Shown in pieces: positions 1 through 6,007 of a stretch of 6,871 bases of DNA. The notes beneath the pieces were generated by a model that made no database searches, was not told the origin of the DNA, and saw only the letters and a program-made list of their open reading frames with translations. A program made the translations under genes and the position numbers. Position 1 is the stretch's first letter. Each line of letters opens with the position of its first letter. This DNA is from Candidatus Magasanikbacteria bacterium CG10_big_fil_rev_8_21_14_0_10_36_16. Lineage in GTDB: Bacteria; Patescibacteriota; Patescibacteriia; Magasanikbacterales; UBA922. The stretch is taken from contig PFBU01000075.1 in NCBI GenBank assembly GCA_002773185.1, positions 7,139-14,009 of the forward strand, in the 5' to 3' direction.

Positions 1-1
1 T

Positions 2-37
2 ATTCTTATTGGTTTGTTGATTTTATTTTTGTTGTAA
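2..37 (+). CDS. Possible C-terminal tail of an upstream membrane protein (partial)
   Basis: The frame beginning at base 2 reads ILIGLLILFLL and then meets two consecutive stops, TAA TAA at 35-40. The eleven residues are entirely hydrophobic apart from one glycine, as expected for the end of a transmembrane helix. The family cannot be told from so little. PlsY, the next enzyme after GpsA in glycerolipid synthesis, is a membrane protein and sometimes lies beside gpsA, but nothing here identifies it. Another frame (from base 1) is also open, to TAG at 70-72, so even the reading frame is uncertain. Confidence 0.28.
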   Translation: MLIGLLILFLL

Positions 38-40
38 TAA

Positions 41-67
41 GCAGACTCAGCAGATACAGCAGAACCA
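41..67. repeat. 9-bp tandem repeat, 3 copies (GCAGAnnCA)
   Basis: Three consecutive 9-bp units, GCAGACTCA, GCAGATACA and GCAGAACCA, lie directly after the double stop at 35-40. They differ only at the sixth and seventh bases. The core ACAGCAGAA (56-64) recurs at 5031-5039, again just upstream of the other 11-bp array, so the two elements may form one composite repeat. The role is unknown. Confidence 0.55.
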
Positions 68-79
68 GCTAGTCAAATA

Positions 80-144
80 TTATTTCAACGTATCTCTATT
101 TTATCTCTGTTTTATTTCAATCTTATCTCAATCTTATCTCTATT
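80..144. repeat. 11-bp tandem array, six units (TTATCTCTATT type), upstream of gpsA
   Basis: Six imperfect units with an 11-bp period run in tandem: TTATTTCAAC (one base short), GTATCTCTATT, TTATCTCTGTT, TTATTTCAATC, TTATCTCAATC and TTATCTCTATT. The fixed core is TTATCTC or TTATTTC, followed by a variable four-base tail. The array ends 48 nt before the gpsA ATG. A shorter array of the same unit occurs at 5045-5077, and the 18-base string at 90-107 is repeated exactly at 5056-5073. It could be an array of protein-binding sites close to one per helical turn, or a dispersed intergenic minisatellite. Confidence 0.75.
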
Positions 145-192
145 TATTAAAAACTGATTAACAAATTTGTAATAAAATAAAAGCTTGTCATT

Positions 193-1200
193 ATGAAAAA
201 ACCTCAAACAATCGTCACAGTTCTCGGCGCTGGTAATATGGGTACAGCTATTGCTCAAGTTTTGGCTGACAATGGAAATATTGTCAATATTTGGAATTGG
301 GAAGGGGACATTGAACCACTAAAACAAATAGAAAAACATCATGAAAATAAAAAATATTTGAAAGGTATCAAATTGTCAGAAAATATTATTGCCAAATATA
401 ATATTGAAGATGCTTTGCAAGGTGCTAGTTTCGTATTTTTGGCAATTCCTAGTGGTGTACTTGAACATACTATTGCTTTTGCTTCTAGAAATATTAAAAA
501 TAGGGCAGTCGTAATAGACTTGTCAAAAGGAATTGATGCTAAGAGTTTACAAATCACTTCTTTTATCATTGCTAAGCATTTGCGTGTTGGTCTAAAGAAA
601 AATGTTGTGACAATTTCTGGTCCAGCTATTGCTTCTCAGATGGTCGCCAAAAAATTTACAGCGATGAATATCGCTTCTAAAAATAATCACGCTATCAAAA
701 AGGTCAGAGCAATTATGGAAAATGATTATATCAAGTTGGTACCAACCCATGATGTGATTGGGGTTGATGTTGGTGGATCTTTCAAAAATGTTTATAGTAT
801 TGCGATTGGGATGTGTGAAGGCTTGGGTTATGGTCTCAATACCAAAGCTGCTTTGATTACTTATGCCATCAAAGAAATTGCTGATATTACCAAGGCTATG
901 GGAGGCAAAAGACATACAGCTTATGGTTTGGCTGGTTTGGGTGATCTTATTGGTACTTCTCTTTGTGAAGATAGTCGTAATCATCGTTTTGGCAAATATT
1001 TGGGACAAGGTCTGACAGCTGAGAAGGCTAGAGCTAAAGTGAAACAAACTGTGGAAGGAATTGATGCTACAGATTGTCTAGTCAGATTGTCCAAAAAGTA
1101 TAATTTAGATACACCTTTTGCTCATACTATTTTTCATTGTATTTCTAGTAAGCATGATCCTAGGAGAGCTTTTGAGCGTCTGCTCAGGGAAGTTCTTTAG
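193..1200 (+). CDS. gpsA: NAD(P)+-dependent glycerol-3-phosphate dehydrogenase
   Basis: GpsA interconverts dihydroxyacetone phosphate and sn-glycerol 3-phosphate in the cytoplasm, supplying the backbone of membrane glycerolipids. The 335-residue product has the usual family length and both domains. The N-terminal Rossmann fold carries GAGNMGTA (12-19), IPS (85-87), SKG (111-113) and SGPAIA (142-147, usually GPSFA-like). The C-terminal helical domain holds the catalytic lysine in GGSFKNV (194-200, K198; usually GALKN), then AGLGDL (247-252), the substrate-phosphate-binding SRN (261-263) and VEG (287-289). Key residues are kept although several motifs are diverged. The start at 193 puts the glycine-rich loop close to the N terminus as usual; no Shine-Dalgarno motif precedes it. 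An 11-bp tandem array ends 48 nt upstream. It is probably its own transcription unit, with weak hairpins after the TAG stop. Function is secure; cofactor preference cannot be told. Confidence 0.95.
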   Translation: MKKPQTIVTVLGAGNMGTAIAQVLADNGNIVNIWNWEGDIEPLKQIEKHHENKKYLKGIKLSENIIAKYNIEDALQGASFVFLAIPSGVLEHTIAFASRNIKNRAVVIDLSKGIDAKSLQITSFIIAKHLRVGLKKNVVTISGPAIASQMVAKKFTAMNIASKNNHAIKKVRAIMENDYIKLVPTHDVIGVDVGGSFKNVYSIAIGMCEGLGYGLNTKAALITYAIKEIADITKAMGGKRHTAYGLAGLGDLIGTSLCEDSRNHRFGKYLGQGLTAEKARAKVKQTVEGIDATDCLVRLSKKYNLDTPFAHTIFHCISSKHDPRRAFERLLREVL

Positions 1201-1201
1201 G

Positions 1202-1226
1202 TAGTATTGACGACAGATCAATATTA
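1202..1226 (+). other. AT-rich hairpin just after the gpsA stop
   Basis: Bases 1202-1210 can pair with 1218-1226 as a 9-bp stem including one G-U pair, around a 7-nt loop (CGACAGA). The core is TATTGA/TCAATA. It begins one base after the gpsA stop codon. There is no following T-run, so it is more likely a 3'-end stabilising hairpin, or chance, than a complete terminator. Confidence 0.3.
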
Positions 1227-1241
1227 TAGTATGATAAGTAT

Positions 1242-1267
1242 GATAAATCATATTTATCTTTGTTTTT
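1242..1267 (+). terminator. Weak candidate intrinsic terminator of gpsA
   Basis: GATAAAT (1242-1248) is perfectly complementary to ATTTATC (1252-1258) around a 3-nt loop, and is followed by TTTGTTTTT-like sequence at 1259-1267. The stem has only one G-C pair, so it would be weak by standard criteria. The tandem duplication of GTATGATAA (1229-1237 and 1238-1246) overlaps its left arm. It lies 42 nt after the gpsA stop and about 90 nt before the next gene, where a terminator would be expected. Confidence 0.3.
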
Positions 1268-1305
1268 ACCTAAGGCAAATTAGTGATTATTAACATGATT
1301 TATTT

Positions 1306-1338
1306 TTGAAATTTAGTCTTGCCAATTAGTAGTATAAA
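1306..1338 (+). promoter_or_regulatory. Possible promoter of the AbrB-like gene
   Basis: TTGAAA (1306-1311, one mismatch to TTGACA) is followed after 18 bp by TAGTAT (1330-1335), which overlaps a better -10 hexamer, TATAAA (1333-1338, one mismatch to TATAAT) at 21-bp spacing. Neither pairing is ideal. The short distance to the ATG at 1355 would give a very short leader. In such AT-rich DNA these matches are weak evidence. Confidence 0.25.
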
Positions 1339-1354
1339 ATTTAATTGATTGTTT

Positions 1355-1597
1355 ATGAAAAAAAGTAAAATAGAAAGAGAAGAAATTTTTGGTTATATTT
1401 ATGGTACTACGCTCTTGGGAGAAAGAGGTCAAATAGTTATACCAAAAAAACTCAGAGAAAAACTTAAAATGAAAAAAGGTGATAGTTTCGTAGTCGTAGA
1501 AAAGCATGGTATGGTAGCACTGATGCCAACAGCTATGATGAGTGATTTCGTAACTGAAATGACTAGACATTTGGAGGAAATAAAAAGTAAGAAATAA
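1355..1597 (+). CDS. AbrB/MazE/SpoVT-type DNA-binding protein
   Basis: A small cytoplasmic DNA-binding protein of 80 residues, likely a dimeric transcription regulator or a MazE-type antitoxin fold. Residues about 16-58 form the swapped-hairpin domain, with the characteristic stretch ERGQIVIPKKLREKLKMKKG (23-42) followed by the strand SFVVVEK (44-50). The remaining C-terminal 20 residues are a charged helix (MTRHLEEIKSKK at the end) that could add dimer contacts. A TTG two codons upstream (1349) would add only Met-Phe; I chose the ATG at 1355. No toxin gene (MazF or VapC type) follows: the next gene is the efflux adaptor 121 nt downstream. This favours a regulator, perhaps of the adaptor and transporter genes, but that is inference from position. 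No Shine-Dalgarno motif precedes the start. Confidence 0.85.
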   Translation: MKKSKIEREEIFGYIYGTTLLGERGQIVIPKKLREKLKMKKGDSFVVVEKHGMVALMPTAMMSDFVTEMTRHLEEIKSKK

Positions 1598-1650
1598 GGA
1601 GTAAAAATTAATAAACAATTAGTAACAGTAATTTAGAAATAATATACAAG

Positions 1651-1692
1651 TTTCAATTTTGAAATAAAAATTAAAACATTTAAAAATTGAAA
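1651..1692 (+). promoter_or_regulatory. Inverted repeat in the leader of the MacA-like gene
   Basis: TTTCAATTTT (1651-1660) and its exact reverse complement AAAATTGAAA (1683-1692) are separated by 22 nt, 26 nt before the start of the adaptor gene. It could be an operator, possibly for the AbrB-like protein encoded just upstream (AbrB-family proteins bind AT-rich DNA), or a weak mRNA hairpin. Each arm has only one non-A/T base, so a chance origin is quite possible. Confidence 0.35.
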
Positions 1693-1718
1693 ATTACTAA
1701 ATTTAAAATTTTAATTTT

Positions 1719-3527
1719 ATGGCAGAAGAAAAAAAGAAAAAGAAATTTTATAAAAGAAAATCGTTTTATGCGATTGTTGTTGTCATTTTGTTGGTAGGTC
1801 TAGTTGTCTATGGTCAAATAAAAAAAGCCAATACTCCTGTTAGTTATGAGACAGCCAAGGTAGAACGTGGTTCTTTATCACAGACTGTCGACGCTACTGG
1901 TAATGTCGAATCAGCAGGTTCTCTTGATTTGCGTTTTGAAAAGAGTGGTAATATGTCAAAAATTTATAAACAAGTAAATGATGAGGTGAAAGCTGGAGAT
2001 ATCATCGCTGAATTAGATGTAAGTAGTGAAAATGCTCAAGTTGCTCAAGCTAGTGCTTCTGTCTCTCAAGCTAGAGCTAATTTGGACAAAGTTTTGTCTG
2101 GTGCTACTGATGATTATGTCTTGGGCATCAAATCAAACTATGACAAAGCCAAAGCAAGCCTCGATCAAGTAAAAGCTGGTTCAGCAGATACTATTGCCAA
2201 TGCGGAATCAGTAGTGAGAACTGCAGAAAATAATTTGAAATTGTCAGAAGGTGGAGAAAATAGTCAGATAGTTGGTAATGCTTATCAAGATTTGTTTGCT
2301 ACCATCCAATCTGTACAAAATTCTTTGTCCAATGCTTTGACTGATTCTGATAATATTTTGGGTGTAGATAATACACTCGCCAATGATAGCTTCGAAGATG
2401 TCTTGTCAGCACTAGACAGTAGTAAACTCAATACTGCCAAAACAAAATATAACATAGCCAAATCAGCAAAAAATAATTTGGATAGTGTCGCTAGCGCACT
2501 TAGTCTTATTTCTTCTCATGATACAATTGATAATGTCGCAAGTGTAGCTGAAAGTGGTTTGGTATCTGCCAAAGATTTGCTTTTTGCGATGTCACAGATG
2601 CTTGATGCTACAGTACCAATTGGTAATCTTAGTCAAACTAGTTTAACAACTTTGAAAACAACAATTAGTACGGATAGAACTGATATAAGTACCAAATACA
2701 CTACAATTATTGGCAAAGTCCAAGCTGTAGAAACTGCCAAAAATAGTTATACTACTTATCAAATCGCTTATGACAAAGCCAAAGCAAATTTGGAAAATGC
2801 CAAAGTTAGAGCTGAAGCTGATGTAGCTTCTGCTGAAGCTAGTCTTATTCAAGCTGAAGCTCAGTACAATGATGCCAAAAATCCAGCTCGCAGTGAAGAT
2901 GTTTCTTCGGCTCGTGCCCAATTGGCTGGAGCTCAAGCTAGTTTATCACAAGCAGTGGCTACTCGTAACAAAGGTAGAATAGTAGCTCCTGTAGCTGGTA
3001 CTATTGCTAAGCTAAATGGTAAAGTCGGAGAATTCATCAATGCCACTGGAGTCGTAGCTCAAATAGTAAATCCAAATATTTTTGAAATAGAAGTAGCTAT
3101 CCCAGAGACAGATATTATAAAAATTTCTGTTGGGGACGATACTGATATTACACTGGATGCTTATGGTGATGATCATCACTTTGTTGGCAAAGTTAGTCAG
3201 ATAGAAACAGGTGAGACAGTGATTCAAGATGTGGTTTATTACAAAGTTACTATTTCGATGGAAGATAATAGCGAAGATGAATTTAATATTTTGAATGGTA
3301 TGACTGCCAATGTCCTTTTCTATACTGAAAAAAAAGATGATGTCTTGTACATTCCACAAAGAACAATCCAAACTGATGATAGTGGTAAAAAATATGTTCG
3401 TGTTTTGAAAAATTCTAAAGTTGAAAATGTTTATATTGGAACTGGTTTACGTGGTGATAATGGTCTTATTGAAGTTATTTCTGGTTTAGAAGAAGGACAA
3501 AATATTGTGGTGAGAGTAAATGCTTAG
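1719..3527 (+). CDS. MacA/HlyD-type efflux adaptor (membrane fusion) protein with enlarged helical region
   Basis: This is the extracytoplasmic adaptor of a MacAB-type ABC exporter, anchored in the cytoplasmic membrane and expected to work with the ATPase and permease encoded downstream. The 602 residues show a Lys-rich N terminus (5-14), one membrane anchor (about 17-33), the first lipoyl half-motif (about 60-100, ending KAGDIIAELD), a long alpha-helical region (about 101-417), the second lipoyl half (418-447, with IVAPVAGTI), a beta-barrel domain (about 453-535) and a membrane-proximal domain (about 540-600, with YIPQRTI). Typical MacA proteins are under 400 residues; the excess is a helical insert at about 180-345 between coiled-coil arms. 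The arms share YDKAKA (141 and 351), encoded by identical 19-bp DNA. There is no lipobox. The stop lies 17 nt before the preferred cca start. No Shine-Dalgarno motif is seen. The transported substrate is unknown. Confidence 0.88.
   Translation: MAEEKKKKKFYKRKSFYAIVVVILLVGLVVYGQIKKANTPVSYETAKVERGSLSQTVDATGNVESAGSLDLRFEKSGNMSKIYKQVNDEVKAGDIIAELDVSSENAQVAQASASVSQARANLDKVLSGATDDYVLGIKSNYDKAKASLDQVKAGSADTIANAESVVRTAENNLKLSEGGENSQIVGNAYQDLFATIQSVQNSLSNALTDSDNILGVDNTLANDSFEDVLSALDSSKLNTAKTKYNIAKSAKNNLDSVASALSLISSHDTIDNVASVAESGLVSAKDLLFAMSQMLDATVPIGNLSQTSLTTLKTTISTDRTDISTKYTTIIGKVQAVETAKNSYTTYQIAYDKAKANLENAKVRAEADVASAEASLIQAEAQYNDAKNPARSEDVSSARAQLAGAQASLSQAVATRNKGRIVAPVAGTIAKLNGKVGEFINATGVVAQIVNPNIFEIEVAIPETDIIKISVGDDTDITLDAYGDDHHFVGKVSQIETGETVIQDVVYYKVTISMEDNSEDEFNILNGMTANVLFYTEKKDDVLYIPQRTIQTDDSGKKYVRVLKNSKVENVYIGTGLRGDNGLIEVISGLEEGQNIVVRVNA
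2139..2157 (+). repeat. 19-bp direct repeat inside the adaptor gene (second copy 2769-2787)
   Basis: The 19 bases beginning TATGACAAAGCC at 2139-2157 recur exactly at 2769-2787, in the same codon frame, encoding YDKAKA plus the first base or two of the next codon. The copies mark equivalent positions near residues 141 and 351 in the two coiled-coil arms, before and after the helical insert. This suggests partial internal duplication, or conservation of a heptad-like unit with identical codons. Confidence 0.7.
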
Positions 3528-3544
3528 AAATGCTGATTTTAATT

Positions 3545-5029
3545 ATGAACATCAAAGAAATCTTTAGCACAATTTATGAGGTTTCAAAAAAAGAAAATGT
3601 AAATGTCTATGCTGTTGGTGGTCATGTGCGTGATTTGTTGCTCAAAAGAAGAGTGAAGAAAGATATAGATTTTGTGGTAGTCGGAAGTGGTTTAGAATTT
3701 GCTAAAAAATTTGAAATTGAATACGAAGGTGAGGGGACTTTGATAGAGTTCCCTGATTTTGATACTGCTAGATTTGTGTTTACAAGAACAATGGATCTAA
3801 AGGTAGAAGAACCAGAAAAAACTTTTGATGAAAATCAAATTAAGAAAGAAAAATTATTTGAAATAGAATTTGCTGGGGCTCGCACTGAAAAATATGATGA
3901 AAATTCACGCAAGCCTCAAGTCGTTGCCACAGATTTAAAAACAGACTTGGAGCGTCGTGATTTCACAGTCAATGCGATGGCGCGAAAAGTCATGGCGAGT
4001 GGTTTGTCCAAAAAAATAGAAGATCCTTTTGATGGTCAAAAAGATTTGGCCAAAAAAATATTGCGTACGCCACTTGATCCAGATGTTACATTTTCAGAAG
4101 ATCCATTGCGTATGCTTCGGGCTACTAGATTTGCCTCTCAACTTAATTTTGAAATTGAGAAAAAGACTTATTTGGCATTGGAAAAAAACAAAGAAAGATT
4201 GAAAATTATTTCAGCTGAACGTATTCAAGAAGAGTTCATGAAATTATTGTCAACACCGAAACCGTCTGTTGGTTTGTGGATTCTTTATGAAACAGGACTT
4301 CTAAAAATGTTTTTACCAGAGGTTTGTGATCTTTGGGGAGTAGAAGAAGTCTATGGCCACACCCACAAAAACAATTTAGATCATACTTTCAAAGTTGTAG
4401 ACAATCTGGCTGAACGTTCTAATAATACTTTACTGCGTTATGCAGCACTCATGCACGACATTGGCAAACCAGGTACAAAAAAATTTATCAAAGGTCGTGG
4501 TTGGGCTTTTGATATGCATGAACATTTGGGGCGTAAAACTGTTAGAATTATTGGCAAACGTTTGCGTATGAGTAAGAGTGATACTGAGTACGTTGCCAAA
4601 CTTGTACGTTGGCACCAACAACCGATTGCTCTTATGGACGAAGGAATTACCGATAGTCCTGTGCGTCGTCTGGTTGTCAATTTGGGTGATGATTTGGAAG
4701 ATTTGTTGACTTTGTGTCGTAGTGATATTACCACAGGCAATCCAAAAAAATTGGAAAAACGTCTCAAGAATTATGATGTTTTGGAAATTCGCATTGCCGA
4801 AGTTTTGGAAAAAGACAAACTTAGGGCTTTCAATTCGCCAGTACATGGTGAAGAAATTATGGAAATGTGTAATTTGAAACCAGGCCCAACTGTCGGTAGA
4901 ATAAAGAAAGCATTAGAAGAAGCTATACTTGATGGTAAAGTTGAAAATGATTACCAAAAAGTAAAAGAATATTTTTTTACTATCAAAGATGAATATATGC
5001 AGAGTGTGCAGGAGTGGGAGAAAAACTAA
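3545..5029 (+). CDS. cca: CCA tRNA nucleotidyltransferase with HD domain (class II)
   Basis: The enzyme adds or repairs the 3' CCA of tRNAs from CTP and ATP in the cytoplasm. In the 494-residue product (start 3545), the nucleotidyltransferase head carries GGHVRD (25-30), the metal-binding D40-I-D42, ERRDFTVNAMA (136-146), the nucleotide-recognition motif EDPLR (185-189) and ISAERIQEEF (222-231). A C-terminal HD domain follows, with H280, H304-D305 in ALMHDIGKP, H325, H357 and D394. An ATG at 3530 would add MLILI and leave 2 nt after the adaptor stop. I prefer 3545 because the product then begins MNIKEIF and TTAATT directly precedes the ATG, as near several starts here. A charged stretch at about 82-105, between ARFVF and IEFAGAR, looks like an insert. 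It is the only tRNA-processing gene here and splits the transporter genes. A related CC- or A-adding or poly(A)-adding activity cannot be excluded. Confidence 0.93.
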   Translation: MNIKEIFSTIYEVSKKENVNVYAVGGHVRDLLLKRRVKKDIDFVVVGSGLEFAKKFEIEYEGEGTLIEFPDFDTARFVFTRTMDLKVEEPEKTFDENQIKKEKLFEIEFAGARTEKYDENSRKPQVVATDLKTDLERRDFTVNAMARKVMASGLSKKIEDPFDGQKDLAKKILRTPLDPDVTFSEDPLRMLRATRFASQLNFEIEKKTYLALEKNKERLKIISAERIQEEFMKLLSTPKPSVGLWILYETGLLKMFLPEVCDLWGVEEVYGHTHKNNLDHTFKVVDNLAERSNNTLLRYAALMHDIGKPGTKKFIKGRGWAFDMHEHLGRKTVRIIGKRLRMSKSDTEYVAKLVRWHQQPIALMDEGITDSPVRRLVVNLGDDLEDLLTLCRSDITTGNPKKLEKRLKNYDVLEIRIAEVLEKDKLRAFNSPVHGEEIMEMCNLKPGPTVGRIKKALEEAILDGKVENDYQKVKEYFFTIKDEYMQSVQEWEKN

Positions 5030-5044
5030 AACAGCAGAATAAGC

Positions 5045-5077
5045 TTATCTACATTGTATCTCTATTTTATCTCAATT
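5045..5077. repeat. 11-bp tandem array, three units, upstream of the ABC ATPase gene
   Basis: TTATCTACATT, GTATCTCTATT and TTATCTCAATT follow one another without gaps. They are the same unit as in the array at 80-144, and 5056-5073 is identical to 90-107. The array ends 48 nt before the ATPase ATG, exactly the distance of the first array from the gpsA ATG. ACAGCAGAA lies just upstream (5031-5039), as it does at 56-64. Confidence 0.72.
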
Positions 5078-5082
5078 TATTT

Positions 5083-5088
5083 TATAAT
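5083..5088 (+). promoter_or_regulatory. Candidate -10 element for the ABC ATPase gene
   Basis: TATAAT here is a perfect match to the bacterial -10 consensus, 37 nt before the ATG at 5126 and five bases after the 11-bp array. No TTGACA-like hexamer sits at 16-18 bp spacing; that region is occupied by the array. A promoter here would let the ATPase gene be transcribed separately from macA-cca, perhaps with a protein on the array replacing -35 contacts. One hexamer in AT-rich DNA is limited evidence. Confidence 0.38.
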
Positions 5089-5125
5089 GTTGAAATATAA
5101 AAACTTTTTAATTTAAAAATGTACT

Positions 5126-5854
5126 ATGTCTAAGCTTATTGAAGTCAAAGATCTAAAAAAACAATATGAAAATGGAGAAGTGGTGACCAAAATTTTGCAT
5201 GGTCTAACTTTTGATATTGAAAAAGGGGAATTTGTTTCTATTATGGGACCTTCTGGTTCTGGCAAATCAACCTTGATGCACATCTTAGGTTTCTTGGATA
5301 CTTTGAGTGAAGGTACTTTCTTTTTTGAAGGACGAGATGTGAGTAAATTATCAGATGATGAATTGGCTGACATGCGTAGCAACAAAATTGGTTTTGTGTT
5401 TCAAGCTTTCAATCTCTTAAATCGTTCTACTACTTTGGAGAATGTCATGTTACCACTGCTCTACACCAAAATATCCAAAAAAGACAGAATAAAAAAAGCC
5501 ACCGACTTACTCAATCAAGTTGGTCTTGGTCATAGACTTGATTACTCACCAAGCAAGCTTTCTGGTGGTGAAAAACAACGTGTAGCGATTGCTCGCGCTT
5601 TGGTCAATGACCCGGAAGTCATTTTTGCTGATGAGCCTACTGGCAATCTTGATTCCAAATCTGGTTTGCAAGTCATGAAATTATTACAAGATTTGAATAG
5701 AGAAAAAGTTCATAGTATTATCCTAGTTACTCATGAAAAATATACGGCCGAACATGCCGAGCGTATTATTACTTTGAAAGATGGTTTGATTGAATCAGAC
5801 AGAGCTGTTACCAAAAGACAGATTGCTGATGAGAACAATACTTTGATTAAATAA
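5126..5854 (+). CDS. ABC transporter ATP-binding protein (MacB/LolD type)
   Basis: This is the cytoplasmic ATPase subunit that drives the FtsX-like permease encoded next, most likely as a homodimer. The 242 residues show a complete, apparently active nucleotide-binding domain: Walker [10 protein letters not shown] (41-49), Q-loop Q93 in VFQAFNLL, signature LSGGEKQR (145-152), Walker B VIFADE (165-170, with catalytic E170), D-loop NLDS (174-177) and the switch histidine H203 in VTHE. Early signature and Q-loop context ([18 protein letters not shown]) is typical of the MacB/LolD/FtsE group. Unlike E. coli MacB, it is not fused to the permease. An ATG at 5119 is out of frame (MYYV then stop), so 5126 is the start, with no Shine-Dalgarno motif. 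A perfect TATAAT and an 11-bp array lie upstream. Efflux rather than lipoprotein release is inferred from the MacA-like gene nearby. Confidence 0.94.
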   Translation: MSKLIEVKDLKKQYENGEVVTKILHGLTFDIEKGEFVSIMGPSGSGKSTLMHILGFLDTLSEGTFFFEGRDVSKLSDDELADMRSNKIGFVFQAFNLLNRSTTLENVMLPLLYTKISKKDRIKKATDLLNQVGLGHRLDYSPSKLSGGEKQRVAIARALVNDPEVIFADEPTGNLDSKSGLQVMKLLQDLNREKVHSIILVTHEKYTAEHAERIITLKDGLIESDRAVTKRQIADENNTLIK

Positions 5855-5899
5855 AATCATGTTAATTTGTTTTAAATTTAGAATTAGTTTAGATAAATA

Positions 5900-5930
5900 C
5901 AATTTTTCACGTATTACGTAACAAAAATTG
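5900..5930. promoter_or_regulatory. 31-bp interrupted palindrome between ATPase and permease genes
   Basis: CAATTTTT (5900-5907) and AAAAATTG (5923-5930) are exact reverse complements. Inside them ACGTA (5909-5913) and TACGT (5915-5919) form a second pair around one base. In RNA this gives a 13-bp stem with a small asymmetric interior loop, although the single-base inner loop would open. A looser partner of the inner element, TACGTGTTATGTG at 5946-5958, matches the reverse complement of 5908-5920 at 10 of 13 positions. There is no T-run after it, so it is not a standard terminator. An operator, a processing or attenuation hairpin, or a dispersed repeat are all possible. Confidence 0.5.
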
Positions 5931-5972
5931 ATATGGGGTATAGGGTACGTGTTATGTGTTCAGCTATTTAAA

Positions 5973-6007
5973 TATTTTATACTTTTTATTTTTTACTTTT
6001 TACTAAT
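5973..6007. repeat. 7-bp tandem repeat (TACTTTT type) before the permease gene
   Basis: Successive 7-bp units TATTTTA, TACTTTT, TATTTTT, TACTTTT and TACTAAT run up to six bases before the permease ATG. They include TATACT (5978-5983), one mismatch from TATAAT, which could be a -10 element. The T-rich, unstructured leader replaces a Shine-Dalgarno motif. It may be a simple-sequence slippage tract or an mRNA leader feature. Confidence 0.5.

Noticed and set aside
80..144. CRISPR-like array
   Set aside because: The units are 11 bp and contiguous with no unique spacers, and no cas genes are present.
41..157. Open frame of 38 codons continuing after the double stop at 35-40, reading an acidic segment and then a hydrophobic one
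   Set aside because: It has no start codon and consists mainly of the 9-bp and 11-bp repeats, whose units happen to lack stops. Readthrough of two stops is unlikely.
592..1047. Minus-strand open frame of about 150 codons opposite gpsA
   Set aside because: It lies wholly within gpsA, has a Ser/Thr/Ile/Phe-rich composition typical of an antisense shadow, and shows no recognisable motif.
1349..1354. TTG start giving two extra residues to the AbrB-like protein
   Set aside because: The ATG at 1355 is a stronger codon and gives a typical N terminus; nothing supports the TTG.
1596..1601. AAGGAG, a Shine-Dalgarno-like motif overlapping the AbrB-like stop codon
   Set aside because: No ATG, GTG or TTG start of a usable frame follows at a suitable distance; the next gene starts 117 nt later. 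It is likely coincidental.
4430..4846. Two overlapping minus-strand frames opposite cca
   Set aside because: Both overlap the strongly conserved HD-domain region of cca on the + strand and show no family features.
5119..5133. Four-codon upstream ORF (MYYV) overlapping the ATPase start
   Set aside because: It is very short, has no ribosome-binding site, and such ATGs are expected by chance in AT-rich leaders. It mainly shows that 5126 is the only usable start.
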